A DNA stretch of 64,000 nt from a bacterium (GTDB lineage Bacteria > Desulfobacterota > Binatia > HRBIN30 > CADEER01): assembly GCA_019637795.1 (NCBI GenBank), contig JAHBUY010000003.1:753409-817408 (forward strand). The letters are read 5' to 3'. The position numbers and the translations under genes were made by a program. Shown here piece after piece: positions 1 through 7,329 of the stretch; position 1 is the stretch's first letter, and each line of letters begins with the position of its first letter. The notes beneath the pieces were generated by a model. It had not been told where the DNA came from and did not search any database. It was given only the letters and a program-made list of their open reading frames with translations.

Positions 1-424
1 ACTTGGCCTGGTCCCACCCCTTCTGCATCGACGACGCCTTGGCGCTGTCGCCGCCCGCCAGGTTGGTCTGCCAGACCGTGAACTGCTCGGCGGTGACGCC
101 GCCGACGCGCAGGCCGGCGCCGATGCCGACGTAGGTGTCCTGGTCGTCCTCCCAGTTGGTGACGTCGTGCCGGGCCGCGATCGAATCGAGGCCACGGGTG
201 AAGTTCTCGAACTGGCCGCCCGACTTCACGTACGCCGAGGTATAGTCGCGCACCTCGTTGCGATACGACTCGCGGTCCTTCGACCCCGAGCTCTCGGAGC
301 TGCCGGACGAGCTCGCCACCGACGCGGAGCTCGATTCGAACGAGCTCTTGACGCTCTCGGAGATGGAGCAGCCGACCAGCAACAGGGCGACGGTGGCGAG
401 CAGGACAGGACGCAGTGGCCGCAT
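1..424 (-). CDS. putative lipoprotein, C-terminus beyond the window edge
   Basis: The gene starts at an ATG at 424 on the minus strand and runs off the left edge, so only about 141 residues are visible. The N-terminus is a lipoprotein signal: MRPLRP, then a hydrophobic stretch ending in the lipobox LVGC (Cys at about residue 18), followed by a Ser-rich low-complexity segment. The rest is soluble and contains RNEVRDYTSAYV and GIGAGLRVGGVTAEQF. I expect a lipid-anchored envelope protein. I recognise it only as resembling conserved 'putative lipoprotein' families of Gram-negative bacteria and assign no function. It is divergent from the PLC-like gene at 559, so 425-558 must hold both promoters. 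Confidence 0.7.
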   Translation of the reverse strand, partial: MRPLRPVLLATVALLLVGCSISESVKSSFESSSASVASSSGSSESSGSKDRESYRNEVRDYTSAYVKSGGQFENFTRGLDSIAARHDVTNWEDDQDTYVGIGAGLRVGGVTAEQFTVWQTNLAGGDSAKASSMQKGWDQAK

Positions 425-558
425 GGCGATATCCTCCGGGCGGCACGCTACGCGAGTGGCGGGCAGGGTCAAGCCATCGTCTCGCCCGGGCGACGCCGCC
501 GCCGGTTCCGGGCGCCCTGCGCTTGCAACAGGCGGAGGCACCGGGTTACGCGACAGGA

Positions 559-1881
559 ATGGGGAAGCAGATCCTGCAGGTGCTGTGCATGGCGGCGCTG
601 GTGGCGGCGCTCGGGACGCGCGCCGCGTCGGCCATCGTGGCGTGTCCCGGCGATTGCGACGGCGATCGGACGGTGGCCGTCGACGAGCTCATTCGCGGCG
701 TCAGCATCGCGTTGGGCGAGAACGCGCTCGCGAGCTGTCCGGCCGCGGACGCCAACGGCGACGGCGACGTGATGGTCAGCGACCTGGTCAGCGGCCTCGG
801 CGCGGCTCTCGACGCCTGCCCGGCGCCCTACCCGCGCGACGACAGCCTGCGGCTCAACCAGATGCAGGTGCTGGGCAGCCACAACAGCTACCACGTGCAG
901 TCGCCGCCGCCGCTCTTCGACGCGGTCGCGGCGTTCCTCCAGGTGCTGGCGGACAGTCTCGAGTACTCGCATCCGCCGCTCCCCGAGCAGTTCGACGACC
1001 AGGGCATCCGCCAGATCGAGCTCGATGTCTTCGCCGACCCGCAGGGCGGCCTGTACGCGCATCCGCTCGGCCTGGCGCTGGTCAGCGGCGATCCCAACCT
1101 GCGCATCCCCGAGCTCGAGGCCCCCGGGCTGAAGGTGCTGCACGTCCAGGACATCGACTACTACACGAACTGCCAGACCTTCATCGAATGCCTGACCCAG
1201 GTGCGGCGCTGGTCCGAAGCGCATCCGCTGCACGCGCCGTTGATGATCCAGGTCGAGGCGAAGGACGACGTGCTCCCCGCCAACCTCGGCTTCGACTTCG
1301 TCGTGCCGGTGCCCTTCGGCCCCGACGAGATGGACGCCATCGACTACGAGATCCGCTCCGTGTTCCCGCCCGAGTCGCTGATCACGCCCGACGACGTCCG
1401 CGGCGCGCGCGCCACCCTGCGCGAGGCGCTCGAACAGGACGGCTGGCCGACGCTCGGCGCGGCCCGCGGCCGGGTGCTGTTCACCCTCGACAACGAGGGC
1501 GCGGCGAAGCGGTACTACCTGGACGGCCACCCTTCGCTGCGCGGACGGGTGATGTTCACCAGCTCGGCGCCGCCCGCCGACGAGGCAGGCTTCGTCAAGC
1601 TCAACGACCCGCTCGCCGACTTCGCCCGCATCCAGGAGCTGGTCGCGGCCGGCTACATCGTGCGCACGCGCGCCGACGCCGACACCGTGCAGGCGCGCAC
1701 CGGCGACACGACGCAGCGCGACGCCGCGATCACCAGCGGCGCCCAGTTCGTCAGCACCGACTACCCCGTACCCGATCCGCGTTTCGGCACCGGCTATTTC
1801 GTCGCCATCCCCGGCGGCATGCCGGCCCGCTGCAACCCGATCAGCGCGCCGGTGGAGTGCGCGGCGTCAGACATCGAGTAA
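559..1881 (+). CDS. secreted Ca2+-dependent PI-PLC-like protein with N-terminal dockerin-like EF-hand pair
   Basis: 440 residues. I place the start at the ATG at 559 because it gives a clean signal peptide (MGKQILQVL..., cleavage near ALGTRAASA); the frame stays open upstream to 415, but that stretch does not look like a signal. Residues about 27-92 hold two 12-residue Ca-binding loops, DCDGDRTVAVDE and DANGDGDVMVSD, each followed by a helix, which is the organisation of a type I dockerin. The rest resembles the phosphoinositide-phospholipase C-like family: GSHNSYHVQ near the domain start (the His of the catalytic GSHNSY-type motif), then LHVQDIDYYTNC and MIQVEAKDD. The inferred role is an exported phosphodiesterase or phospholipase. 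The substrate is unknown. A strong hairpin follows immediately. Confidence 0.8.
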   Translation: MGKQILQVLCMAALVAALGTRAASAIVACPGDCDGDRTVAVDELIRGVSIALGENALASCPAADANGDGDVMVSDLVSGLGAALDACPAPYPRDDSLRLNQMQVLGSHNSYHVQSPPPLFDAVAAFLQVLADSLEYSHPPLPEQFDDQGIRQIELDVFADPQGGLYAHPLGLALVSGDPNLRIPELEAPGLKVLHVQDIDYYTNCQTFIECLTQVRRWSEAHPLHAPLMIQVEAKDDVLPANLGFDFVVPVPFGPDEMDAIDYEIRSVFPPESLITPDDVRGARATLREALEQDGWPTLGAARGRVLFTLDNEGAAKRYYLDGHPSLRGRVMFTSSAPPADEAGFVKLNDPLADFARIQELVAAGYIVRTRADADTVQARTGDTTQRDAAITSGAQFVSTDYPVPDPRFGTGYFVAIPGGMPARCNPISAPVECAASDIE

Positions 1882-1889
1882 TGGGTGCG

Positions 1890-1929
1890 CGGGGCGGGGC
1901 GCAGCCTGGACCGGCTGCGCCCCGCCCCG
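1890..1929 (+). terminator. strong GC hairpin after the PLC-like gene
   Basis: A perfect 16-bp inverted repeat (arms 1890-1905 and 1914-1929, 8-nt loop) starts 8 nt after the stop codon at 1881. It lies between convergent genes and probably acts in both directions. There is no T-tract, as is common at this GC content. Confidence 0.65.
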
Positions 1930-1938
1930 CCTGACTCC

Positions 1939-1967
1939 GTCACGCCGCCGGCGTCAGGCGGCGTGAC
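1939..1967 (-). terminator. hairpin over the stop codon of the membrane-protein gene
   Basis: Arms GTCACGCCGCC (1939-1949) and GGCGGCGTGAC (1957-1967) enclose a 7-nt loop that contains the minus-strand stop codon at 1954-1956. It probably works with the hairpin at 1890-1929 to separate the convergent transcripts. Confidence 0.4.
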
Positions 1968-2679
1968 GCGCGCCCTCGGGGCGGAAGCGCCCGAGCTTCT
2001 GCGCCATCTGGCGGTTGTGGAAGATCACGTCTTCCATCGCCGTGTGCGCCGACTTCACGGCCCCGTCGGCGAGCGCCGCGTTGCAGCGGCGGAGGGCGTC
2101 GTGCTGCTGCGTCACGTGGGCGCTGAGGCTCTCCATGAGGTCGTCGCGGTCGAGCGGTCCGGCGCCGCCGCGCCGGTTGTCGACCAGCAGGGCGAACACC
2201 ATCGCGGCGCCGAGCAGGAAGGGCACGCGCAGCAGCAGGCTGGACTGCAAGGGCGGCGCGTCGCCGGTGAGCCAGCTCACCGCCAGCGACGCCAGGGCCA
2301 GGCCGATGGTCACGCCGGCGATGGTGCCCACCGACAGGCCGGCGATCGCCAACACCAGCACCCCGAGACAGAGCAGCAGGAGCTCGACGGAGAGCTGTCC
2401 CGCCACCCACAGCGAGGCGGCGATGAAGCAACTGTCGAGCACCGCCAGCCCGACCTTCAGGCCCTGCGAGTACGGCTGCTGGGCGCGGCCCACCGCCAGG
2501 TTCGACGCGAGATACGCGGCGATGAGCAGCGGGCCGAGCCAGGTCGGCACCTCGGCGCCGCCGCCGCTGCGCCCCATCAACATGAGGTAGGCGCAGGTGA
2601 GGATCAGTGCCCAACGCACGGTGACGATCGCGTTGGCGTTCGGACCGTGGACCACTGCTGCGGACGTGTTCTGAGGCAT
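1954..2679 (-). CDS. multi-pass membrane protein of unknown function
   Basis: 241 residues from an ATG at 2679 preceded by GGGAGG (2685-2690). The frame is open much further upstream, but that part is antisense to the LOG-like gene and not credible. The protein has about six hydrophobic segments (for example WALILTCAYLMLM, LGPLLIAAYLASNL, LLLLCLGVLVLAIAGL, VPFLLGAAMVFALLV). A cytoplasmic tail of about 65 residues follows, rich in Ala, His and charged residues, beginning DDLMESLSAHVTQQ and likely helical. The arrangement resembles a membrane sensor module without an output domain, but I recognise no family. It stands alone between convergent terminators and the LOG-like gene. Confidence 0.65.
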   Translation of the reverse strand: MPQNTSAAVVHGPNANAIVTVRWALILTCAYLMLMGRSGGGAEVPTWLGPLLIAAYLASNLAVGRAQQPYSQGLKVGLAVLDSCFIAASLWVAGQLSVELLLLCLGVLVLAIAGLSVGTIAGVTIGLALASLAVSWLTGDAPPLQSSLLLRVPFLLGAAMVFALLVDNRRGGAGPLDRDDLMESLSAHVTQQHDALRRCNAALADGAVKSAHTAMEDVIFHNRQMAQKLGRFRPEGARHAA

Positions 2680-2751
2680 GCGAACCTCCCCTGTTACCCG
2701 CACGCCCCCAAGCGCGACGGGTAGAGATTTGTCCGCCACGTTCTGCAAGGC

Positions 2752-2774
2752 CGATGCCGTCACGGCCGGCATCG
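2752..2774 (-). terminator. possible hairpin in the 269-bp gap 2680-2948
   Basis: Perfect 8-bp arms CGATGCCG (2752-2759) and CGGCATCG (2767-2774) with a 7-nt loop. It lies about 175 nt beyond the LOG-like stop codon and could end that minus-strand transcript. I see no gene in the gap 2680-2948. Confidence 0.25.
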
Positions 2775-2948
2775 CCCCGCTCGCGCCACCCGTACGAGTC
2801 ACACGGAGGCTGGTACGGCAGGTGCTGTCGGCATCGCGCGGCGCGGACGAAAAGCGGCGTCGCGCCGCCATGCCAGCGGCAGTCCCGCGTCGCTTCGGAG
2901 CGCGGATGCTGTGCGGGGAGCGTGGGCGGCTCGCCGGCGGGCGATGGG

Positions 2949-3461
2949 TCAGGCGCGGGGGCGTTTCAGCATTCGCCGCAGGGCGGCGACGCAGGCGGCG
3001 GCGTCGGCGACCGCGGTGATCGTCGCCGAGCGCCGCGCGTCGACGCCGCGGCGCGCCAGCGCCTCGGCCCAACCGCCGCTGCCTGCGACGACCAGGATCG
3101 GCCGGCCATGGATCCAGGCGAAGGCGATCTCCGACAGCGTTCCGGCGCCGCCGCCGACGGCGACCACGACGTCGCCGGCGAGCGCGGTGATGGCGTTGCG
3201 CGCGTGCCCCAGCCCGGTGGGGATGACGACCGAGCACCAGCGGTTGCCCTCCGCGAAGCTGGGGGACGGCACGATACCGACGACGCAGCCGCCGGCACGG
3301 CGGGCGCCGCGGCTGGCGGCCGCCATGACGCCGCCGCGGCCGCCGGTGATCAACGTGGCGCCGAGATCGGCGATCGCGGCGCCGATGGCCTCGGCGGCGC
3401 GCAACGTCGGACGCGGCGCGCGCGCATCGCCGATCACCACCACCTGCGGCGGGCGGGTCAT
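2949..3461 (-). CDS. LOG-family / TIGR00725-like nucleotide-binding protein
   Basis: 170 residues from the ATG at 3461 (MTRPPQVVVIGDARAP). It has the Rossmann-like fold signatures of the lysine-decarboxylase-like (LOG) superfamily: TLITGGRGGVMAAASRGARRAGG in pieces, VVGIVPSP, then GHARNAITALAGDVVVAVGGGAGTLSEI. The last contains the PGGxGTxxE-like motif in the form GGGAGTLSE. Classical LOG proteins release cytokinin bases from nucleotides, while the bacterial TIGR00725 branch is poorly characterised. The start codon overlaps the stop of the upstream dockerin-like gene by 4 nt (ATGA), implying translational coupling, an odd pairing of a cytoplasmic enzyme with a secreted protein. Confidence 0.75.
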   Translation of the reverse strand: MTRPPQVVVIGDARAPRPTLRAAEAIGAAIADLGATLITGGRGGVMAAASRGARRAGGCVVGIVPSPSFAEGNRWCSVVIPTGLGHARNAITALAGDVVVAVGGGAGTLSEIAFAWIHGRPILVVAGSGGWAEALARRGVDARRSATITAVADAAACVAALRRMLKRPRA

Positions 3462-3988
3462 GGACAGCCGCTGAGCGCCAGGCCGACTGCGACCACCAGC
3501 TCGTCGATGCTCACGCGCTGGTCGCCGTTGCGGTCGAAGGCGCCGCAGGTGGCGAGGCCGCGCGGATCCTGGGCGATCAGCACGCCGATGATGAGCTCGT
3601 TGACGACGATGATACCGTCGCCGCTGCAGTCGCCGACGCAATAGACGAAGCGGGTCGGCGTCAGCGACGGCAGGCTGGTGCGGGTCGGCGTCCGCGACGG
3701 GCTGCGGCTCGCCGTGCCGGTCGGCGTCGGGCCGGTGGGGGTCGCGCTCGCCGTCGCGGTGGCGGTGGACGTGGGCGTGCGCGTGCGGGTCGCCGTCGGT
3801 GGCGTCACCGTGGTGACCGGCGTGAACGTGCGGATCGGGGTGAAGGTCTGGATCGGGGTGAAGGTCTGGAACGGCGTGAACGTGCGGTACGGGGTGGGGG
3901 ACTCGATCGGGGTGAACGTGGGCTGCGCCGCCGCCAGGGTGGGGGCGAGGAGAGCCAGGAGGGCGATCAGGCGCTGGGCGCTCCGCAT
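3458..3988 (-). CDS. secreted dockerin-like EF-hand protein with Thr/Pro-rich linker
   Basis: 176 residues from the ATG at 3988, chosen because it gives a normal signal peptide (MRSAQRLIALLALLAPTLAAA); another in-frame ATG lies at 4030. A low-complexity segment of short repeats such as FTPIQTFTPI and [10 protein letters not shown] fills residues about 22-110. The C-terminal 60 residues hold two Ca-binding loops, DCSGDGIIVVNE and DRNGDQRVSIDE, each followed by an amphipathic helix, bounded by conserved Cys (CVGDC, ATCG, SGCP). The layout matches the module in the PLC-like protein at 559-1881 and in the protein at 55371-56564. The likely role is an exported Ca-binding protein that docks to a partner. 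No catalytic domain is present. Confidence 0.7.
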   Translation of the reverse strand: MRSAQRLIALLALLAPTLAAAQPTFTPIESPTPYRTFTPFQTFTPIQTFTPIRTFTPVTTVTPPTATRTRTPTSTATATASATPTGPTPTGTASRSPSRTPTRTSLPSLTPTRFVYCVGDCSGDGIIVVNELIIGVLIAQDPRGLATCGAFDRNGDQRVSIDELVVAVGLALSGCP

Positions 3989-4113
3989 AGCGTCGGAAAT
4001 AGGCCGCTTCGGCTGCTCATGCCAGCGCAAGTTACGGGTCCGGGCGCCGGGGCGGCGCGGGATGGCCGTGACGTGACCGTCCGGTGCATAGTGCGGGCAG
4101 AGAGGAGCACGGA

Positions 4114-4923
4114 ATGCCCTACGACGACCTGCGGTGCGTGCGGGTGGCGATCCGCGATGGGGTGGCGACGGCGACGATCGATCACCCGCCGCTCAACCTG
4201 CTCGACCTGACGTTGATCGGCGAGCTCGACGCACTCGGCCGCGCCATCGCCGCCGACCAGTCGGTGCGGGTGCTGGTGCTGCGCAGCGCCAATCCCGACT
4301 TCTTCATCGCCCACGCCGACGTGACGCTGATCCAACGGCTGCCGACCACGCCGCCCCCGGCGCCGACCGAGCTGGGGCCGTTCCACCAGATGGTGGACCG
4401 TTTCCGCACCATGCCGCAGGCCACCATCGGCGTCGTCGAGGGGATCGCGCGCGGCGGCGGCAGCGAGCTGCTGCTGTCGCTCGACATGCGCTTCGCGGCG
4501 CTCGGCCGCGCCCGCCTGGCGCAACCGGAAGTGGCGCTCGGCATCATCCCCGGCGGCAGCGGCACGCAGCGCCTGCCGCGCCTGGTCGGGCGGGCGCGGG
4601 CGTTGGAGATCATTCTCGGCTGCGACGACGTGCCGGCCGATGTCGCCGAACGCTGGGGCTACGTGAACCGCGCCCTGCCGGCGGACGAGCTGTGGCCGTT
4701 CGTGGAGCGGCTGGCGACCCGCATCGCATCGTTCCCGGCGGCCGCCATCGCGCTCGCCAAGGAAGCGGTGAACGCCGCCGATACCGGCGTGCTCGCCGGC
4801 CTGCTGATCGAGGCCGACTGCTTCAACCGCTCGCTGGCGACCCCCGACGCCCAGGAGCGAATGCGCCGCTTCATGGCCGCCGGGGGCCAGACGGTCGACG
4901 TCGAGAAGGGCGGATTGTTCTGA
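4114..4923 (+). CDS. enoyl-CoA hydratase/isomerase family protein
   Basis: 269 residues from the ATG at 4114, with AGAGGAG at 4101-4107 as ribosome-binding site. It is a crotonase-fold protein. The oxyanion-hole region GIARGGGSELLLSLDMRFAA and the second motif LAQPEVALGIIPGGSGTQRL both keep the glutamates used by classical enoyl-CoA hydratases. It probably hydrates or isomerises an enoyl-CoA in a beta-oxidation-type pathway; the substrate cannot be told. It stands alone between a divergent dockerin-like gene and a terminator shared with the pilin operon. Confidence 0.85.
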   Translation: MPYDDLRCVRVAIRDGVATATIDHPPLNLLDLTLIGELDALGRAIAADQSVRVLVLRSANPDFFIAHADVTLIQRLPTTPPPAPTELGPFHQMVDRFRTMPQATIGVVEGIARGGGSELLLSLDMRFAALGRARLAQPEVALGIIPGGSGTQRLPRLVGRARALEIILGCDDVPADVAERWGYVNRALPADELWPFVERLATRIASFPAAAIALAKEAVNAADTGVLAGLLIEADCFNRSLATPDAQERMRRFMAAGGQTVDVEKGGLF

Positions 4924-4924
4924 C

Positions 4925-4956
4925 CCGGAGGGCCGCGCTCCCGCGCGGCCCTCCGG
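4925..4956. terminator. bidirectional terminator between convergent genes
   Basis: A perfect 13-bp stem (4925-4937 with 4944-4956) and 6-nt loop fill the gap between the enoyl-CoA hydratase stop (4923) and the last pilin-operon stop (4957-4959). Confidence 0.65.
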
Positions 4957-7119
4957 TCATTTGAAGTCCTCGGTGAACAGCACCTGCTGCACGTAGACGA
5001 AGCGCGGGGTCAGGGGCGGCAGGTTGGCGGCGTTGTTGAAGGCGGGGTCGAAGTTCCAGGCGCGAGTGGGCGGGTTGTAGATGTTGCAGCCGCTGCTGTT
5101 GCTGCCGCCGGTGCCGCACCAGGCGCCGTTGACGTGCTTGGTGTCGCCGAGCGACACGAAGGAGCCCTGGTAGTTCAGCGTCGTGCCGCTCCAGTCCTCG
5201 TGGAAGCGCGGATAGTTCTCGAGTCCGCCGTTGTAGTTGCCGACCGCGCTGTTGCTGACACCGCCGAGGAAGGCGGCGTTGATCCACGTGTTCGCGCCAG
5301 TCCGTCGGCCGCCGGTCAGGTCCAGCGAGCTCTGGCCGTCGCGGCAGCGCTGATCGGTGCAGCCCGCCGCGCCCGAGCGCCAGTAGTTGCTGGACATGAC
5401 GTTGATGCTGTCACCGATGATCGACGCGGGCTGGCGGGCCACGCCGCCGTTGACGGTGCCGCGGTTGTAATCGCCGATCACGTACATCGCCTGGTCGGTG
5501 GCGACGGTCACGCCGGTCGGATCCGCGGAGATGCCGATGCCGCCGGTGAGCGGAATGTCGTTCGAGCCGAAGATGCGCACGCCGTAGTTGTTGTTGGTGC
5601 TGTTCGAATTCGGGCCGGCGACGGTGGCGAAGATGACCAGACCGCCTTCGGTGTTGTCGTTGTGGGCGAAGAACGGCTCGCCGTTCTCCTTGTTCCACAG
5701 AATGAGGTCGCGGATGTTGATGTTGAGCAGCAGCATCCACTTCTTCTCGCGGTGGTTGTAGAAGCCCCCGCGCCGGTAGTCGCCGTCGAACGTCGCGACG
5801 GCCGCGCCGCCGAGAAATCCCGGACCCATCGCCTCGGCGTACGCGCCCGAGTTGGCGTTGTTTCCGGTATAGCCGGTGCGATCGGGCAGGTTCGGCGTGT
5901 AGTTGGTGCGGTTGATGTGGGTGCAGGCGCCGGAGTAGACGCCGGGCCCGCAATTGCTCGCCGCGTTGGGCACGTCGGTGTAGAAGATCGGCATCGTGCC
6001 CCGCATCCGGCTCGGGCCTTTGCTGGCGAGCTCGCCCTCGTTCCACCGTCCGTCCATCATGAAGTTGCGCAGGGCCGTCGTCTTCGTGGCATCCTGGACG
6101 CCCGCCGCGGTGACGACGTCGATCAGCATGAGGCCCGCGGGCCCACCGCCGAGCGCCGGGCCGGCGACCCCCGGATGGGCGACGATGCGCAGGTCCGCCT
6201 TGTCCCAGTAGACGCCGGGGTTGGCGGTGCCGCCGTTGCTGACCGAGGTCGGCGGCAGGATGATGTCGGGCTCGGGAATGGCGATGTTGCCGATGTTGCT
6301 GATGATCGAGCCCTTCCAGTCGGCGAGCTCGGACTGCGGCACCAGGCGGGTGGTGGTGCCGTTGCAGGGGAGCGTCTTCGGATCGAGGTCGCCGAACGGC
6401 GCCACCTTGTCCTCGAGCATGTCGATGGTGACCGTCCCGTCGCAGACGGTGGTGTCCTTGCGACCGCGGTAGACGCCCTGCCCCGCCGAGACCTGCACCG
6501 TGTAGACGCCCTGGGCCGGGTTGTCGGCGATGGTGAGGGTGTTGCCGCTGCTGCTGAGGTAGAGCTTGCCGTTGGTGTGCACGCGGCCGTTCAGGGTCAT
6601 GTTCGGGCCGGGGAGGATCTCGAGGTCGTTCTTGTAGAAGGCCACGAACTGGAAGAGCGGGATGTAGCCGACCAGGAACTCGGCGCCGACGCCGGCCTCG
6701 ACGTCGCCGCTCGCGTTCGTCGCGGTCGAGTTGACGATGTAGCGGTACTGGATGGCGTTCAGGCCGGAGAACAGCTCGCCCGACGGGATGACGATGTTCT
6801 GCGGATTGCCGGCGCGCTCGCTGAGCTTGTAGGTCACCGTCCGGTTGCCGACCGTCAGCGTGCGCGGGTTGAAGTCGTTGCCGGAGGGCACGTTGTATTC
6901 GAGGAAGATGTTGCGGTACTCGCCCATGCCCATGTTGAGGCCGGACTCGGCGGCGTAGAACCCGGTGATGCTGCTGCCGAAGGCGCCGCGCATCTGCTGA
7001 TCGGAGCGCACCGCCAGGGCGAGCGCGATCGCCAGCGACATCAGCAGCGCCGAGAGCACGAGCACTCCGATCAGCGCCATGCCGCGCTCGTTCAGCGGCG
7101 GCGAGTTGCGACGTGTCAT
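4957..7119 (-). CDS. PilX-like pilus assembly protein, paralogue 2
   Basis: About 720 residues. I use the ATG at 7119 with GGGG about 9 nt upstream; in-frame ATGs at 7125 and 7137 are possible. The N-terminus has a short basic leader, then GMALIGVLVLSALLMSLAIALAL, the hydrophobic helix of PilX-type minor pilins, followed by the typical FYAAESGLN. The large exported part contains motifs such as LPGPNMTLNGRVHTNGKLYL (beta-rich). It is a close paralogue of the neighbour at 7330-9468, and both end in the identical FVYVQQVLFTEDFK. The likely role is priming or decorating a type IV pilus tip. It is the last gene of the minor-pilin operon. Confidence 0.75.
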   Translation of the reverse strand: MTRRNSPPLNERGMALIGVLVLSALLMSLAIALALAVRSDQQMRGAFGSSITGFYAAESGLNMGMGEYRNIFLEYNVPSGNDFNPRTLTVGNRTVTYKLSERAGNPQNIVIPSGELFSGLNAIQYRYIVNSTATNASGDVEAGVGAEFLVGYIPLFQFVAFYKNDLEILPGPNMTLNGRVHTNGKLYLSSSGNTLTIADNPAQGVYTVQVSAGQGVYRGRKDTTVCDGTVTIDMLEDKVAPFGDLDPKTLPCNGTTTRLVPQSELADWKGSIISNIGNIAIPEPDIILPPTSVSNGGTANPGVYWDKADLRIVAHPGVAGPALGGGPAGLMLIDVVTAAGVQDATKTTALRNFMMDGRWNEGELASKGPSRMRGTMPIFYTDVPNAASNCGPGVYSGACTHINRTNYTPNLPDRTGYTGNNANSGAYAEAMGPGFLGGAAVATFDGDYRRGGFYNHREKKWMLLLNINIRDLILWNKENGEPFFAHNDNTEGGLVIFATVAGPNSNSTNNNYGVRIFGSNDIPLTGGIGISADPTGVTVATDQAMYVIGDYNRGTVNGGVARQPASIIGDSINVMSSNYWRSGAAGCTDQRCRDGQSSLDLTGGRRTGANTWINAAFLGGVSNSAVGNYNGGLENYPRFHEDWSGTTLNYQGSFVSLGDTKHVNGAWCGTGGSNSSGCNIYNPPTRAWNFDPAFNNAANLPPLTPRFVYVQQVLFTEDFK

Positions 7120-7329
7120 GCTCATCTGCCCCGTCATGCTGCTGTGCACGCGTTGTACCAATCCGCCGCGCCGTGCACTGAGCAGGACATGGCATTCGCA
7201 CGCGCCGTTGCAGGCTTGCACCGGCGTCGGGAAATCGACGCCGTCGACGGGACACGTCACCCGAAGGGCGCCTGACACCTCGAGGGCGCCCGCCCCGTGG
7301 CGCCCCGGCAATCCTCGGCCGCGTCGCGG

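Noticed and set aside
258..1934. 558-codon plus-strand frame over the lipoprotein and PLC region
   Set aside because: It is a shadow of the PLC-like frame, Arg-rich, with no domain.
5134..7275. 713-codon plus-strand frame, and a similar one at 7297-9489
   Set aside because: Antisense to the two PilX-like genes, which have pilin signals and normal codon use.
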